A DNA stretch of 64,000 nt from Fasciolopsis buskii (GCA_008360955.1 LUCM01002277.1:124001-188000); one strand, 5' to 3'; shown: positions 1 to 14,100, counted from the first letter of the stretch. A program made the numbers and translations. The notes: generated by a model not told the origin, from the sequence alone.

Positions 1-179
1 AATCCAAATTTTCTGTTGCCTGGAAGGTGCTCATTTGTATCGTTCAGCACACCTGGTAAAGTATCCTGAACAACATTTTGTGCAAAAATTTAGCAGGAAA
101 TGGAGTTGTAGCCCAGCTTTGGCGTACTCCACCAAAGAAAGCGAAAGCGATGGAATCTGGCCGTAAGCCCCAACCTAAC

Positions 180-1490
180 TTAGGGCTCGATTTTACAAGT
201 TCTTGAAGTTTCCTCATTGCGAAACATACGGTTTCCTGTTGCCGACCTGTCGATGTCGAATGATAGGTGAGTGTTTAGGGATAGAATGACTGTTGACTTC
301 TGTAAATTAAAGCAGAGTTCTAAAATCTGTCGTAGGCAATGGTTTGATCGACACATCGACCGGTGCAAATGGCAATTTGATCCCTGCGAGTGCATTCTTT
401 AGGCAGATTATTCAGCACAAGATTACATGCGGGCGGTGGCATCTTCGACACTTTCGATACTGAGCTGATACCTCGTGGTTAGAGCAGTCACTGCACGAGC
501 TAAATCTTCTCCTCGTAAGAAGATAGAACATGCTCGAAGTACTAAATCTTCGAGTAAAACTTGAAGTTTCATGATCAGCTGCATTCCTGCACCATCAAAC
601 AGACTTGAGGAATGGCCATCGGAACCCTACTGTTTATGACGTTCCAAGTCTTGGACATCAATGCGCACGATAGCCTCAGAATTTAGCTCCGTTGAAAGGG
701 GCTACAGGAAGCGTACCGGAATAGGTGTGAGAAGCACTGAAGTTGAAGACTATATGAATGGTTTGAAAGTTCTCCACCCATCGTACCAAGCATGGCCGCT
801 AAATGTGTAGAATTTAAATGACAGCCTCGTAGAACGGGTGGGTCACACTCAAAGCCTTCTCAATATTAACTTGAATAAGGTAAACAAGCTTGCGGGAATT
901 TCCCATGGCGACAGCATGCTGCATCTCTGGTACAGGCAACCTGATATGGCAATCCCTGCGAAAGCTTGAGTTGAGTTCATGCATTCCGTTGAGCCGCGCT
1001 TCAGGACGATCGTTACTAGCTGGAATGGAATTCCGTGGTGAAAGAAATCGCAGAGACTCTGCACAAATTTCGGCTACCGCAACGTGATAGGTCAACAGCA
1101 GCTTGCCAAGACAATGGAGTACACGGCGTTCTTGATAAGCCACCAGTCCTCAGTGGCGTTTCAAGGTGTTGTCAGTTCTACAGTGTCAACCGGAGTGCTT
1201 CGAAAGAGTGATAAACGAGTTGGGTCAGAGAGCTTCCCGAAATCTAATGCTGTTTTCTGGATGTTCATCAAAGCAGATGGACACCATGTGCAGGCTATCA
1301 GCATATTTGGGGTCGAGGGAAATTCTCTAGCATCACAGGGACGCCTGTAGGCTATTCCACTATTAGTAGCCAATAACGATATTGATTTTTGGTCCCCCAC
1401 TGACTTAAGGAATGTGAGCCCAAGTTGGCGTACTGGCGATTGAAACTTCTGAGGTTCGTGCTTGCAAGAATCAGTCGATGTTGTGACCAC
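180..1490 (-). mobile_element. RTE-like non-LTR retrotransposon relic (endonuclease end to reverse transcriptase)
   Basis: Conceptual minus-strand translation gives, in element order, pieces that match the arrangement of RTE-like LINE polyproteins. At about 1143-814 there is the linker between endonuclease and reverse transcriptase, with FRRDC and then GNSRKLVYLIQ followed by an SVTHPFYEA block. At about 650-570 there is a degraded ERHKQ.GSDG segment corresponding to the KxxKAxGPDG block. At about 360-190 there is CxDQ-like sequence, then CLRQILELCFN, STVILSLN and SFDIDRSA, corresponding to the LRQxLExR...xxVxFLDxxxAFDxxDR motif A of reverse transcriptase. The catalytic aspartate context is altered and several frameshifts and stops break the frame, so it is inactive. 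The family assignment rests on my memory of the motif order. The open stretch at 1490-1161 may be decayed endonuclease, but that part is weak. The element probably continues beyond the left window edge. Confidence 0.65.
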
Positions 1491-4400
1491 ATTACCAGCA
1501 ACTTTTCCTCGTTTTCAGAATGACAAGACTCAAAACCAAAGAGGCATCCTAAGTGTGCCTCATTCTAGGACAGCTAAATCGGTCAAACATTCATATCTTC
1601 TGGTAAAATCATGATGCTGTCCAGTTTTGTAAAAAAACGAGTATCTTTAGGAGAAACTCTTCCTGATGGCACCTTTGCTGCAGACTTTGGACAGTTGCGT
1701 TGAGGTGACAAATCAATTACACCAATAAAAACGACGTCTGAATATGTTGTACCACCCTCTAAGTCTCAATCTTTCTATGTGGCAGTTGACCAGAATTAAA
1801 TAAAAATATAGCAGCCTCAGTTCTTTGACTGAGAGATGAAACAGTACCAGGAGAAGAAGAGACAGAATAACGCGGGTGAAACTGTACTGATGAACAGATG
1901 GGAACGTGCATCAAGTGATAGAGCTACAGTCATCAATGGGAGCCACTTGGATGCCGCACGCAGATCCCATTTGGGGTCTAAACACGAATGTCGTCTTGTT
2001 TTCATCGGTGTTTGCACATTGAATGTGGCTTTTTAGAAAGGGGTTCGACAACATGGAAAATCATCTGCCAGCGGGAGCTGATTCGGTGGGATCCAGGTAA
2101 CTGCTGAAGAAGAGCTCGATAGAAAAACGAATAGCTTCTTTCAGAGGTACTGCACTAGGGCGGCTGATTGAAAAACTTGATAAATATAAGAACTTTGGGC
2201 AGGAAAAGGAGTAATTTGCATCATCTAAATGAAAAAAAGGTATGTGCGGTACAGGATCATTTCCATGGATAAGAAGAGGTGATGCATCTTTTGTTAAAGG
2301 GTAAAACACGTCTTTAGTGATTGTACTACTCATTGGTCCGGTTGAGAATGAGAAGTTCTAATCGAGGTTTTGCGTCTATCGTTTGCATAACTAGGCACAA
2401 TCTGCTAGACAGGAGATTCGTTCCCGATCAGCCGATATCCATTTGACCGGTTCATGTATCTCTACTGGAAAATTTGTCAGTGGAACATCACAGTGTCACT
2501 AAAAGTCTCTTGTGGTAGTTTTTAGGGAGAACGCCTACCAGGCAAAAAACCCACTGTGCCGTCCTTATTTGCTGCTGACTACCAATGACTGTTCATTTAC
2601 CGGCAACCAACGTATGACACCGTTAGTTTGTATGTCTGCCCTCATTCCCGATTGGAGATTAAAATGATGCTCATCCCAAACTGTGAGTTAGCCCTTGGCT
2701 CAAGAAATGGTTAGACATGTGGCGTCTTCATTCGTCAAGATCACGAATGACTTAATAAAATCCTGTTTTGCAAGCCCTCGACAAACTGTTCTTTGTCTTA
2801 CTGCCTGCAATGCTGCAAACGGTTTTTTACTTCTTTCACGTGTATAAGAGCACTTATACTGAATCACGATTGGATAATTTCCAGTGATTCAAACCTCTTT
2901 ATCCACTCATTGTATTAATATCCAAAGATGGTCTGGGTTTCCATCGCACCCAGATGGATGACAAATATGGAATCTGATACACACTGTTGGAATGGGACCC
3001 TAGAACGCACAAGTTCTAAAACTGCAGTGCCACTCGCTTTCCAAGTTACAACAGAATAGGATGATTCATACTGACGCGGAGTGTTGGGTAACTACATTGG
3101 TCTGTTTGTAATTACGTCTGTCAATGAGTCGTAGCTGCTGCGTCGACCGGCAAACATTTTTACTCAAGAAGAGATATTATACGAATATTAGTGCTTGAGT
3201 GATCCGCAAGAATAATCAAAACTATTCAGCTGGGGAATTAGAAGGATTGCACTGTACATCAGTCAATATTCTGGCCGGTGTTATCCTAACATACCGTCAA
3301 ATACCACGGTGATTGTTTCGTCTTTATTCGGGCTCATTAGCAACATCTCAAGTGTTTTAGAAATACATAGACCGCTGGATTGCATCAACTGATTGTAACA
3401 AAAGAAGGCTACTTTCGGGGGGATGTTTCTTTTTAATAGGGGTTGAGCGGAGATACCCCGGAATGAACGAAAAAACCACGAGAAGGTCCGTGACTGTCTT
3501 GCCATCTACATGAAGACCAAAGCTCAGTTGGAGGAGGAAAGTCGACAGAATGCTAATCAATCAATAAAATCCATTCTGCGGTAACTAATTGTTGGTGCAC
3601 TTGGTGTGGCACAAAAACAATGTAAGAACTGAATATCGAGATGACTGCTTCAGTTATCCGAAAGAAAAGCGGTGGAAGCGACGAATGGTGTAAAATCAAA
3701 CCATATAATTTTGGTGACTTATTGGAACCCTTCCACTTCATTTAAAAAGAGTTCAGAAACTCATGACTAAAAGAGCCTTGCACCGGAAGTAGGTGACACT
3801 TTGCAGAGATGCACTGAGGTTTTTGACAATGTGCCAAACACTGTTCAAACACAAAAGTTACGATTCAAATATATATGTTCCACAACATAAATCACGATGT
3901 CGTTTGATGCATATTCAATCCGTTTCTGCTATGTAAGTTTTAAATAACGGCAAACACCCGATAATAAAAGCCGCTGGACCGAGTTCATACTGACCGCTGT
4001 TTGCAGCAGACTTTGAACACTATTTGGGTAATAATTTACAACGGATAAGAGATTTTAGATGGCATTCATCCCCTTAAAAATGGTAGGGTCATATGTGGAA
4101 CTGCCGCGGGACCATCCGGTTAGGCATAACTGCAAAGGCTTGCTCCGTCTTCCCATTGGATTGCTTCGTAACGACAAGGGGTGTGTGCTGTCGTTAAAAT
4201 CAAAGATTTTGCCAAATCAGAGCAGGCAAGAACTATATATTTTCTATAAATATGTATACCATATATTCACTGGTAATCGGGTACTTAAAATTTCAACAAA
4301 TGAAAACAGTTTATTAAGTTTTGTACTGCATTGAATTTAGCCGAGAGGATTGCATTTTCAAAGCAGGTTGCATGCTGATAAAAGCGGTCAGTTTTCTAGA

Positions 4401-7121
4401 ATCGTACTGCTAGATTGTGTGTATGTGACTTTGTCACATACAAGGTTCGAGCTCTTTGCTGCTGTTTTTCGGCGTTGGACAGGAGTCTATATTTTCTGTA
4501 GTTTACTTTGAGAAAGCCATCACTTTTGTAATTTGGTAAGGCTTCAGTTGAGTTCTGACGTTTCCGGGATGGTCCAACATCTTTCCCCTCAGTTGTGAAT
4601 CGAACAGAATTCATCCCGATAAATATAGGATTATAATTCAGCATACCCAGTATCAACACTTATTGCATTGCAGCACACAGTCCGCACAGCACTTTTACTT
4701 CAACAACGTGCTGATTCGATACATTCGGTCTTTAGGTATACATGGTCCAATATCTCAGGCAGCAGGTTAGAACCAAAAACCACCTGAGGTGTACCTTAAG
4801 CTGTCGAAATACCTGTTGGATTGCAAATGCTTCGTAAACGTCAAATAGGTGGAGTTATTTGACCACCATTGTTTCTAGTTGATCCTCAATATCATGTGAC
4901 ACAATTGCATATAAATTGCTGCGAGGAAAGTGGTTCAGCCTTGAAAAGTTCTCCGAATACTTTCAACACAAAGCAATGTGAAATTCAAACACCAAGATCT
5001 CGAAATTGTGCCTGTTAACTGTGCGATCGTCAGGTTGACGCAGTCGTGTAAAGAAACAAATAAAAGCATGTTTTTGGCACTGTCACACCAACTGCTAGGG
5101 CAGTAAAGTTCCAGTTTGTCTACAGTTAGTTCTTCTAGAAGCAAAATCCGGCCTCACAATTTGACAGCAACATCCCGAAAAATGATTCGTCCCGTCAAAG
5201 AACTAATAAAAATGAATTTGGGGGCTTGAATATTTGTTCTTAATAACGAGTTTAAGCCTGATGCCATCTGGAGGACAATGTTTGTTCAATGTGCTGTCTC
5301 CAATAGCGGTGCAATATTTGCAATGTACCTAAGGTTTTTCTGGGAAAAAGGCAACATCAGTCTCAAAGATATTTACGAAACAAGTGGCCTACACAAGGGA
5401 CCAAGAAACGCCAAAACTAGGCTCCAGGGCTACAACTTTTTCAGCCACAGTAAACCAGAAAGAACTTGGACAGACAGCAAAAAACCTAACAAGCATTCGA
5501 AGGCGATCATTAGCCTTTTTATTCTGTGATCTACTGTGTTTTCGAAGTTCTACATTTTCGCTCCTACTGAGAAATACTACTTAAAATCTGTGATAAGTAT
5601 ATCAGTAAGAGAGGAAGAAACATTGACCTACTGCAGCCGACAGTTTGAAGCACCAGAGCGAAGATATTTTCTTTTTCTATCCCGTTTATAATGTTCATTT
5701 TCATTTAAATGTTTCTTATTAGCGTTTTGCAGGTAGGAACTGAAGACTAAAATGAAAGGCGAAAGCGAATAATCTCATATTGATCTTCAGAATAGCTTGA
5801 CTTCCGATCCCTCCACATTTGCGCACATATGCCAAGTATTGTGGTGTGAGCAACCCTTCTATTTTTGGTGCTTCAAGCCTCGCAATATGTAACGACAAGT
5901 TTAGAATGTTCGAAGCAGTCGTTTGTCTGATCTAGCCTACTCCAAATAGGGAGAGCTACAAGCACCTATGAATCATTTCACACTTCTCGCTTACAGACAG
6001 ATGTGGTAATATCTGGTAATACGGATAATGTGACAGTTGTATTTTTTTCAGTCCTTGGATAAATGACCTGGCATAAAAGCTTTTTTTCTAGATTAGACAT
6101 TTAGTCTGTTTTTGGTATATGTCGGCAAGTGAAGCCAGCGAAGATGGGTGGATTTAGTGTAAGCCGCGCGGAGATCGCAAGTTCACTGGGCTGCGTAACT
6201 GTGCTATTATATAAATACGTCAAAAAGACGCCCAATGGTAAATGCTTGTAAAATGAAAGGGAAGGCCTGCATGATAATACTAAGATGAATTCAGTCGTCA
6301 GAAGAGCGACACTAATGATTTTAATACCGGTCTTTCTTGATTACCAGTCCAAAAACGAATTAGTGAGTGTGTATTCATTTATCTAGAAAGATAAATAGAA
6401 TTACACAAGGAGCTCAATGGAATTATTAGGTGCCTGTAAGAATGAAGGAATTAAGTAAGAATCTTGAGGTCATTCGTCTGAGTTGTAATGACAAAAACCG
6501 CTCATGTGCTTTCTGGACAATTTTGTTCATCCATCCGCACTGTTTAAAAAGAGGAAGCAGAATGAACATACAATTAAGGAATTATGATTACATTGATGCT
6601 AAACGGAAACCTTTTTCTGAATTACTTACCACTACCAACAAAGTTACTATTCGTTATTGGATACGTGATTGAATGATTTATAGTCGTGAAACGTCTACTG
6701 AAATGACGTGGGAATGTTTATACTATCATATTATGGTTAGTGATAATCACACAAACGGTTGCGTCTGCATCATAAAACAGGTATTTTTACATAGCATGGT
6801 TTTACCGTTCATTGTGAGCGCTCATGTGACTGTTGCAACTTCCGCTGAAATTTGCATCCGTTGTTATACTTGAGCCTTTGCAATTGGTCCACAAATGTTC
6901 AACCAAATGATACATCGACATGAAGTGGATCGATGCGTGACAAAGTGCAACAAATAACTGTATGCACATTAGTAAAAATGTACGCAAAACCAAAAACGTC
7001 AGGTAATTTATTATGCCTAGGCTAACGGCGCCAATCGGAGAATGCCCAATGAAACATCCGACTTGTTACACCACGAAATTCAAAAAGCTCTGACAACAAA
7101 TGCAAGTTCTCTTTCGCTTAC
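1491..7121. other. AT-rich stretch with no recognised gene
   Basis: Only short open frames without a recognisable motif are seen on either strand. A minus-strand open stretch at 2333-2061 and another at 2017-1817 could be further eroded parts of the adjacent LINE, but I see no diagnostic residues. An exon-like acceptor (pyrimidine run ending in CAG) occurs near 5447 in front of two overlapping open frames. I could not choose between them. Confidence 0.5.
4421..4441. repeat. Perfect 9-bp inverted repeat with 3-nt loop
   Basis: The two arms GTATGTGAC and GTCACATAC are exact reverse complements around TTT. Nothing next to it indicates a function, and an isolated small hairpin of this kind can arise by chance. 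Confidence 0.5.
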
Positions 7122-7194
7122 CTTCGCCAATTTGTTTGAATAAGTTAAAACCGTGCAACTTGACAATCGACGTAGCCCAATTATGGTTCGTCAA
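7122..7194 (-). CDS. Candidate internal exon, unknown protein
   Basis: On the minus strand a strong acceptor (pyrimidine-rich tract ending TTTCTAG) precedes 73 bases, and an AAG|GTAAGC donor follows. Only one of the three frames is open. It starts between codons, reads LTNHNWATSIVKLHG then NLFKQIGE, and leaves one base for the next exon. No family is recognised. The support is splice signals plus a single open frame, which can occur by chance at this length. Confidence 0.22.
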
Positions 7195-7536
7195 CTAGAA
7201 ACAGAACGGAATATTTCTAATTTGAACGCTGATAGATGAATTCGAGGGCTTTCCAAAAAGTAAGCAAACGTTTTCACTTAGAAAGCATGGATGCAGTCAC
7301 GTTGCTAGTGGCAGTGCTGCCACGAGGAGTTTCACAACTTACAAGCACCGTTTTTATATTTGCAGGTCCGACAAATCCGACTCAAAGGAATTCGAAATAG
7401 CGAATCATTCATTCGCAAGACTTAATTTCCAGTACTGGTGTTCGGATCACGCCTATAGTTTGATCGTGAGTTTTGATAACTTTCGGAGTTTATCGTAGGT
7501 GATAAATTATTAGGCGTTCGTTCAACGGTTGTCTGT

Positions 7537-7574
7537 ACATATATATATATATATATATATATGCATATATATAG
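7537..7574. repeat. AT dinucleotide microsatellite
   Basis: About twelve uninterrupted AT units are followed by GC and a further ATATATATAG stretch. It is a simple repeat and likely to vary in length between individuals. Confidence 0.9.
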
Positions 7575-10500
7575 TTATATATGCTAATTCGTAATAAAAT
7601 CATCTGTGCCAAGCTAATGAACTTAGAAAAAACAGTAGTTGTGTCGAGACAAGTTTAATAGGCTTGGCGTTAGTGTCTACTGCATAGTTAGGTGAGATAG
7701 TGGTCCAGGTCAAAACTACACGGTACACTTTGCTAGTACGGTTGGGCAAAAGTTTCCTGTTTGCATTGCCAAGCCAAATGAAAAAAAGTGTATGGAACAG
7801 ACCAAGTCTTACAGCGAATTATTATTTTAAAGGAACTTTCTTGGCAAACGGATTGCAAGGATACAGAACGCGATTGAAGTGACCGTTTCATTTGGCTACA
7901 TTTGACGAATAGAATATTTTCTACCAAGGATAAATAATTCAGAGAAATTAGCATTCTTTTATCCACGTTCCAAATAAGCAAGTGATTAAACAATTTCTCT
8001 ATCATGTATTCAGGTTGCGGAAATTATGACAAAAAATATGATTGATTTTCTTGTTCTCCATAAATTCGTCAAAAGACATTTCTATTTCCATCCACAGAAA
8101 ATAGGAGTATTTCCGAAGTGCTTCGGCCTGTTGAAAGTTGAGCTTCTGAGTCATACCGGGGACATGTCATCTAATGTAGTATCGTGAGAGGTAAAGCAGG
8201 GAAATTGTCTGACCTTTCGAAAGAAAAATAACAAACAGTCTGACTGAATTGCTCGTATTTTCTTCTCCAAACTGTTTTCTGGGTGATATTGTCTCACTAG
8301 CAATTATAAGCTATAGAACACTTAGTGACTCTGAAGATCCTAACACAGTCAATTTTTCTCACTCAGTCTTGATGGGATTCTTCATCCGTGGGAAGCTAAT
8401 GAAAGTGAAACGAACGGATATCTGTGATTGGTATGATTCGTTGGCGGAGAGAACAAAATTGTTTAGTATGAGCAACTATAATGGCAACTAAATTTGGCAG
8501 CTGGTTTACCTAACTTTCTGTGTGTGCTCTAACAGTCGGACACTTCTGACCATCTTATAAATGGTCTGCTCAAATAAAAAAACTGCTTTTTATCAGGAGG
8601 GAAGAAAAATCTGAAATCTATCACCCCAAAAGTGCAAATGCACAGACTCTGTGTCCGCCCGATCATTGGACATCGAGTGGTTGATACAGTGGAAGACACA
8701 GCTGTACAAACGTCATTTTGCGCAGAAGTAATGGAATTCAGCTAGCATTCTGATGTTTTAGCATGGTGAGAATATTGCCTTACGTTTTGTCCAGTTTTAT
8801 GCCGTCATTAACTGAACTCATATTTTCGTTTCAAGTCTGTATTTCCAGGGTAAATGGTAACGACATTTTCTTCTTGAAATACTAATACTTGACTCCGACT
8901 TACGTCTCCGACGGCAACAGCTCAGATTTGCCGTTTAAATATTCACATGAATGGTTCTGATAGATAGTTCAGTCAAGTCCCTTCGTCTGGTCAACGAAAG
9001 AAAGTAGATAATCACATGACAACCGAGAAACAATCTACATTTCCGGCTGACCCTAGTGACCCCGAAAGAGGAAAATTATGCGAAACGCAAAATTTGATCC
9101 TAAAAGCCCACAGTTCTGGCTCCTAGCGGTTCAGAAAAACCTTGTTTCTGGTCTGGTAACTATTCCACGCATCTAGTAAAATGAATGCTCTGCACAGGAA
9201 ATAATCAGATGGTTGCTGTTCGCTGCCTCTAAAAACATCTTTTAACATCAGTCTATGGTATCTGCAGTATTTGCACGTCGACGAGTAGGTGCACTTCATT
9301 CTTTTTAAGTCGTTGGCTTTAATAAGTCTTTTTCAACACACTAAGAGAAACACCGCATTAGAATTACATAACTTTTACATGAGTCAAGTCAAATACGGCA
9401 GAATGGATACATACATTTTTAAAAGTCGCATAGAATACGCCAATAGCGGCTATGAGGGAATTAATCGACTTTCGGCCTGCAAACAGACGCGGCACACAGT
9501 ACCGAAGTACTGCACAATCTCCATCTCAGACTTTATTTGCTCATCAGAAAAAGTTCGAAAATTTTGACCACTAATTCCCAAAACTATCTATTTTAACAAT
9601 GTATTTTCATTTACCATGTATTTTCCAAATGGTGAAGCTTCTCACAAAATCGTCTTACGTGTGTTTTAATAGACAGTTTTGTAAACGACGTTACTTTCAC
9701 AATAACTTTGTTTTGGCCTCACGTTTATAAAAAGGACAGATGGCTATAGCTACAGTAGCGTACTCACCATTTTTTGATATCAGTTGGAGTTGTCCACGTA
9801 CGAAAACGAATGATTTAAATAAGATCCTAGCGGTAGGAAATATGAATAGCTGCGTCTAACGCTGTTTTTGGTCAAGTTTCTCTAAGCAACTGCGATGGTT
9901 GCCAACCATTTTTGTGAAATGCATCACTTTATTCCGTTCGTCACATTAATGTTACTGACACAATGCTTACACAAATTGCATGTTACTTCGACATCGGAAC
10001 ACTTAAACTGTCAAAGTTCCGTTAGAAGAAGCGCGAAGATGAATTATTCTGAGTATTTTTTCGACTTAGTTGGGGCAGGATTGGTTCATTACTATCCTCC
10101 TATTCGATTATAAAGAACAAACTATTGCGCATACCGCCTAGATGTTTTTTCTCAATCACCACAGACCATTGTGCACTTCATCCAAAATACCGTCACAGCT
10201 CAGTATCCCGGCTAAGTGCAAACTTCTTTGCTATAACCATTCCGTTGACCAGTTTGTCGGCAAAGCGACAAACCTACATTTGCCCCTCATTCAAAGCATG
10301 TATACTGAAAAAAGAACTGGTTGTCTGTCCCATTTGTCGTCAGATGGGATGACTGTGACAAGAATGTGAACAATGAGTTGAAGCTTAGGCAATAAATCCG
10401 TTGCAGTGTTATGTACCTAAGATATTTCGTTGAGATGTTACTATGGTTATTGGCTATATCAAGCATTATGACCAGTTTGACCGCAGAACACCAACGTTTG

Positions 10501-10634
10501 CATTTACCGGATTTCCGATTGGGAATTGTGATTTCCGTCGACCAGCAAACATACAGCATGCTGTTCTCGGCCAAAGTTGATTGGTTTCCTCAAGTTCCCA
10601 TGTGTTATCAATGACTTCCGTATTTACCATGCAG
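7575..10634. other. No recognised gene
   Basis: Only short open frames are seen. On the minus strand, an exon-like segment of about 67 bases precedes an ATG|GTGAGT donor at about 9772, with one open frame and a modest acceptor. I do not list it separately because no partner exon with matching phase was found. Confidence 0.4.
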
Positions 10635-11453
10635 ATGAGGTGTTCAGTCTACGAACTTCTACGGGTCTCAGTGGTCTTTCTTAATCGAATAGAATGGTGT
10701 TCTCTGGTCCTTCCGATTAATCTGTTACTGGTCCGATCCACAAGGTGAGTCAAAATGGCAGGCGAACCAATTAGCACACATAGTAGACAGTATTAGTCCG
10801 CTATGAGACACTGAACAATAACGGGATACACTCAGTTGAATATCTTTAAGTTTGTAGTATTGCATGGATTTTGAACTGCTATTGTTTGATGCTTTCAAAA
10901 TAATTTATTGAGTACGACGCCTAACAAAAGCGAGAATGCTGAATATTTTCCCTTGGGATTAGGTTATTTAGCTTTATTCGACCAAATCCTTTTGTGTACC
11001 GTCTGGTCAATTGGCTGGTATATCTCATTTCACGTAACATATTACGCAACTGATTCAGTCGGCTGTGTATTGTTCCACAGGAGCAAGTTTTCCGCGCTGA
11101 TTATGCTTGAAATTGCATGGGCTATGTGCACGGCTGCGTGGATCTGCGCCGTAGAAGTACTGCCCCTGCTCTATGGATTGCACTCCCAATCGACCCATCT
11201 GCGTTTTCTGAAGACCGTCTTCTTTCGTCTCCATGGTGAACTGGTCCGATTAATGGACATGCTTGAGACCTTTTACTGCCTAAGTAAAATCTCCACATTT
11301 AACAGTTACTGCAAGGACCTGCTCCCCGCACCGTTAGTCATCTAGATAGCCAGGTTTGAAACTTAATTTTTGCACTTCAGGTTGTCATCAAAGACGACCA
11401 AAAGCGAGCAACCAAATAGTGAACCTATTTCTATATCAACGAATTGTCAATAA
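10635..11453 (+). CDS. Possible three-exon gene, hydrophobic protein of about 144 residues
   Basis: Proposed exons are 10635-10744, 11081-11332 and 11381-11453. Exon 1 begins with ATG right after an acceptor-like CAG and ends in a strong CAAG|GTGAGT donor. Exon 2 follows a TGTTCCACAG acceptor and ends at a GTTAGT donor. The second intron is only 48 bp and ends TGCACTTCAG. Both introns interrupt after two bases of a codon and the frame stays open across all three exons. The product starts MRCSVYELLRVSVVFLNRIE. A hydrophobic stretch IMLEIAWAMCTAAWICAVEV and a Cys-containing FYCLSKISTFNSYCKD segment follow, then a polar Ser/Thr-rich tail ending in TNCQ. Exon 2 is visibly richer in G+C than its flanks. 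Without the introns, exon 2 lies in an open frame of about 145 codons (10908-11345), a length expected roughly once by chance here. I recognise no family. A short intron near a gene end is common in flatworms. Confidence 0.3.
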
Positions 11454-14100
11454 TACCGTCCATTGTGCAGAAATCAAACGTCCTCGATACAGCGCAGGTA
11501 AACTGCCATGAAATAGTATCTGGGACAAACGACGCACAATTAACGTTACTCCATGTAATCACACAAACATCATGTTACTTTTGGCCGGTGATGTAACGAC
11601 CTTAGGCTTCTAACAAATTAAACACTTTAAATTGCATCTTGGAGATTCCTTGTAGACATCTTCTGGATGGGTTCTATGGAATATGTTGGCCTCTTTGCAT
11701 GCTCCAGCCATCGGAATTGTTGGTCGTAGTGGATAGTTAGATTTTTAACTCCTCGGTGAACCGTGCACACAAGGTACTTTCAAGCTAACGGGTGTTTACT
11801 TTTCAAACTTCGTCTCGGAGATGTGATTTCCAGCACATGATTCCATGAGAAACACAAACAAAAATTATTCACTTTTGTCTACGTTTTCTTTCCTGTTTTC
11901 CAATTCGTGAAAAATTGTTGCACCAGAAAGGAGCAACCACTAGTAATACGTCTTTGCAATTATTTGGATGTCGTAGCAATAGCTTGGCTCTTATATTTTG
12001 ATGAATGACAATGGCATCAATGTTTTGGTTAAGTTTGTTTGAAGCTCCCCGGAGAAATTTGGATATGCAATGTTTGCCAGCATTTTTCGTTTTGGCAATA
12101 AATATACCACGCTCGCATTAAAGTGGTTCTGAATTGTTCAAATCGTTTAACCGTGACTCCAAACTGAACAAAAATTAGGATGTGATCAACTCATGGATTA
12201 ACCGGATCCCGATCTATGTCCGTTAAGTTACAGTTTCATTTTCGAACTCCTATTGTAGTATTTCTGTTTAATCTGTGTACACTGTCGTATGAAAATTAAT
12301 AAAAGATTTCCGTACGGAAATCGTCGCTTCAATTGTCTTCTGTCTGACGTATGCGCACTTCGCAGCTGTATCAAGTATCCATGCAAACTTCACTGATCAG
12401 CTACCAAACTGGCGCTTTACTTTCCAAATTTACAACGAAATTTACACTGGATAGAGTGGACCTAAATTGAATCACTCGATCTTTCAGTATGCAACTATTC
12501 ATCATAAGGCGAGATAAACACAAAATTAATTTCCTCCCGGAAAACAAAATTCATTCTGAGTATCTTCCAGCGGTTCACTAGTGCATTGCTTTTTCCCACT
12601 TGTCACGACTGACTGGAACTGACCACCGGAAGGCAGTTCGTCAAAGCCGATGTTCTTTAGCTTATCGGTAACAGGACGATGTTGGTTAACTGCTCAATGT
12701 TTGTTTGCCAGCGGAAGCTGAAAAGAAATTCACATTTATTTGTTATTTTCTGGTAAACGGTTCAGTGTCTATTGGAAACATCCACTTGATGCATTATGAT
12801 ACACTGGTTCAGTTAAACTTCATATTAACCATGTTTACAAATCCCTCTCCCTGTTCCGGAGCTGTACGATTTCTTAGTTCGAACGAAAGGTTATTTTGTA
12901 AGCTGCCATAAAATAATTGATTGTACTTTCAGCAAACTGGTCAGCGAGTACTTCAACAAGGCGGCACATTTCGATCTTGTCTAAAATATGGATCCTGTTT
13001 CTTAAAGTAGAGCCTCAGGAGTAGGTGTACGTGTTAGCTTCATGCTAAACGATCGCAAATTCAACAAGCCCGTCTAACAAAACACATTCAAATGACCTTG
13101 AAATAAACTTACATGATAATGCTGATTGCAAATTCGTCGCACTGAAAATGTCGCCACCCAGCGATTGTAGTTATAGGTTTAGTGGAATTAAAATAAAACT
13201 TTGCAATAGCTGTTCACTTACCTCGGGATCTTTTACTGTGGCGAACCCGGGCTAGCAAAATTGGTCACTAAATGGTTTCGGACGTTTGACTAATCACGAA
13301 TGAATAAATGTTCAAGTATTTCCTGCCATATCAATATTTTCCACCTAAGAAAGAAAACTTCAGTTACTACGGCCATGTAACTCTGCCCTTTGAATCGATT
13401 CTAATTGCAGCTACATATTTCTGGTAAGAAATGTGGCTAACAAATCCACGTGGAATTGGAAAAGAAATATTTTCCATTGTCTCTTGGAGTTCATCCATAA
13501 CCTCATTAGATAGGATAGGAAGATAAGAAGAGACCATTCAGTGATTAGGATAGCATTTCATTCTTGGGGTTTTGGGCCTGCACACATCGACATATATAAA
13601 AATGCGTTTATAGGAACAGGATGCAAATGCGCCAAAATGCGACAAACACGAGGATCAATGTCTACTCTGTTCACTGTGGGCATATACACTTATACCTATG
13701 GGCTGTCGGTCGACTGTTCAAATCTGCAAACCTCCTGATGGTGGTAACCGAATAGCCTCGAGCAAAATGGGTTCAGGCTGTCATAATCACTATGGGATAA
13801 TTAACTTTTCATATGGTCATCATTAACAATCAAACTATCCTCGGGTTAATTAACCGAATGTTAACAGTCAACTTGACCAAAGGATCAAACACAGGTGATT
13901 GAAACCAGAAAACCGCAAAAAACCCCTAGCACAGGTGCATCAGATTTGCCGATATAAAAAAAGATGTATTTTATTCCTCATCCACTGAATCATTGATGCT
14001 GCTTCGGCATCATAGGCCTGACATATTGGCAAACGTGTCCGCGGATATGGTCCCTTTTGAAAATACTATTTTGATGCCTGTGAAGCCAGCAAGTATTTTT
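11454..14100. other. No recognised gene; one microexon-like segment
   Basis: On the minus strand, 13222-13251 is a 30-base G+C-rich segment between an acceptor-like TTTTGCTAG and a GAG|GTAAGT donor. One frame reads PGFATVKDPE and is preceded directly by an in-frame stop, as expected if the intron ends there. It is too short to call as coding on sequence alone. Confidence 0.3.

Noticed and set aside
10190..10560. Two similar segments forming a local duplication
   Set aside because: Similarity around GACCAGTTTG is short and patchy; by eye it is too low to separate from chance.
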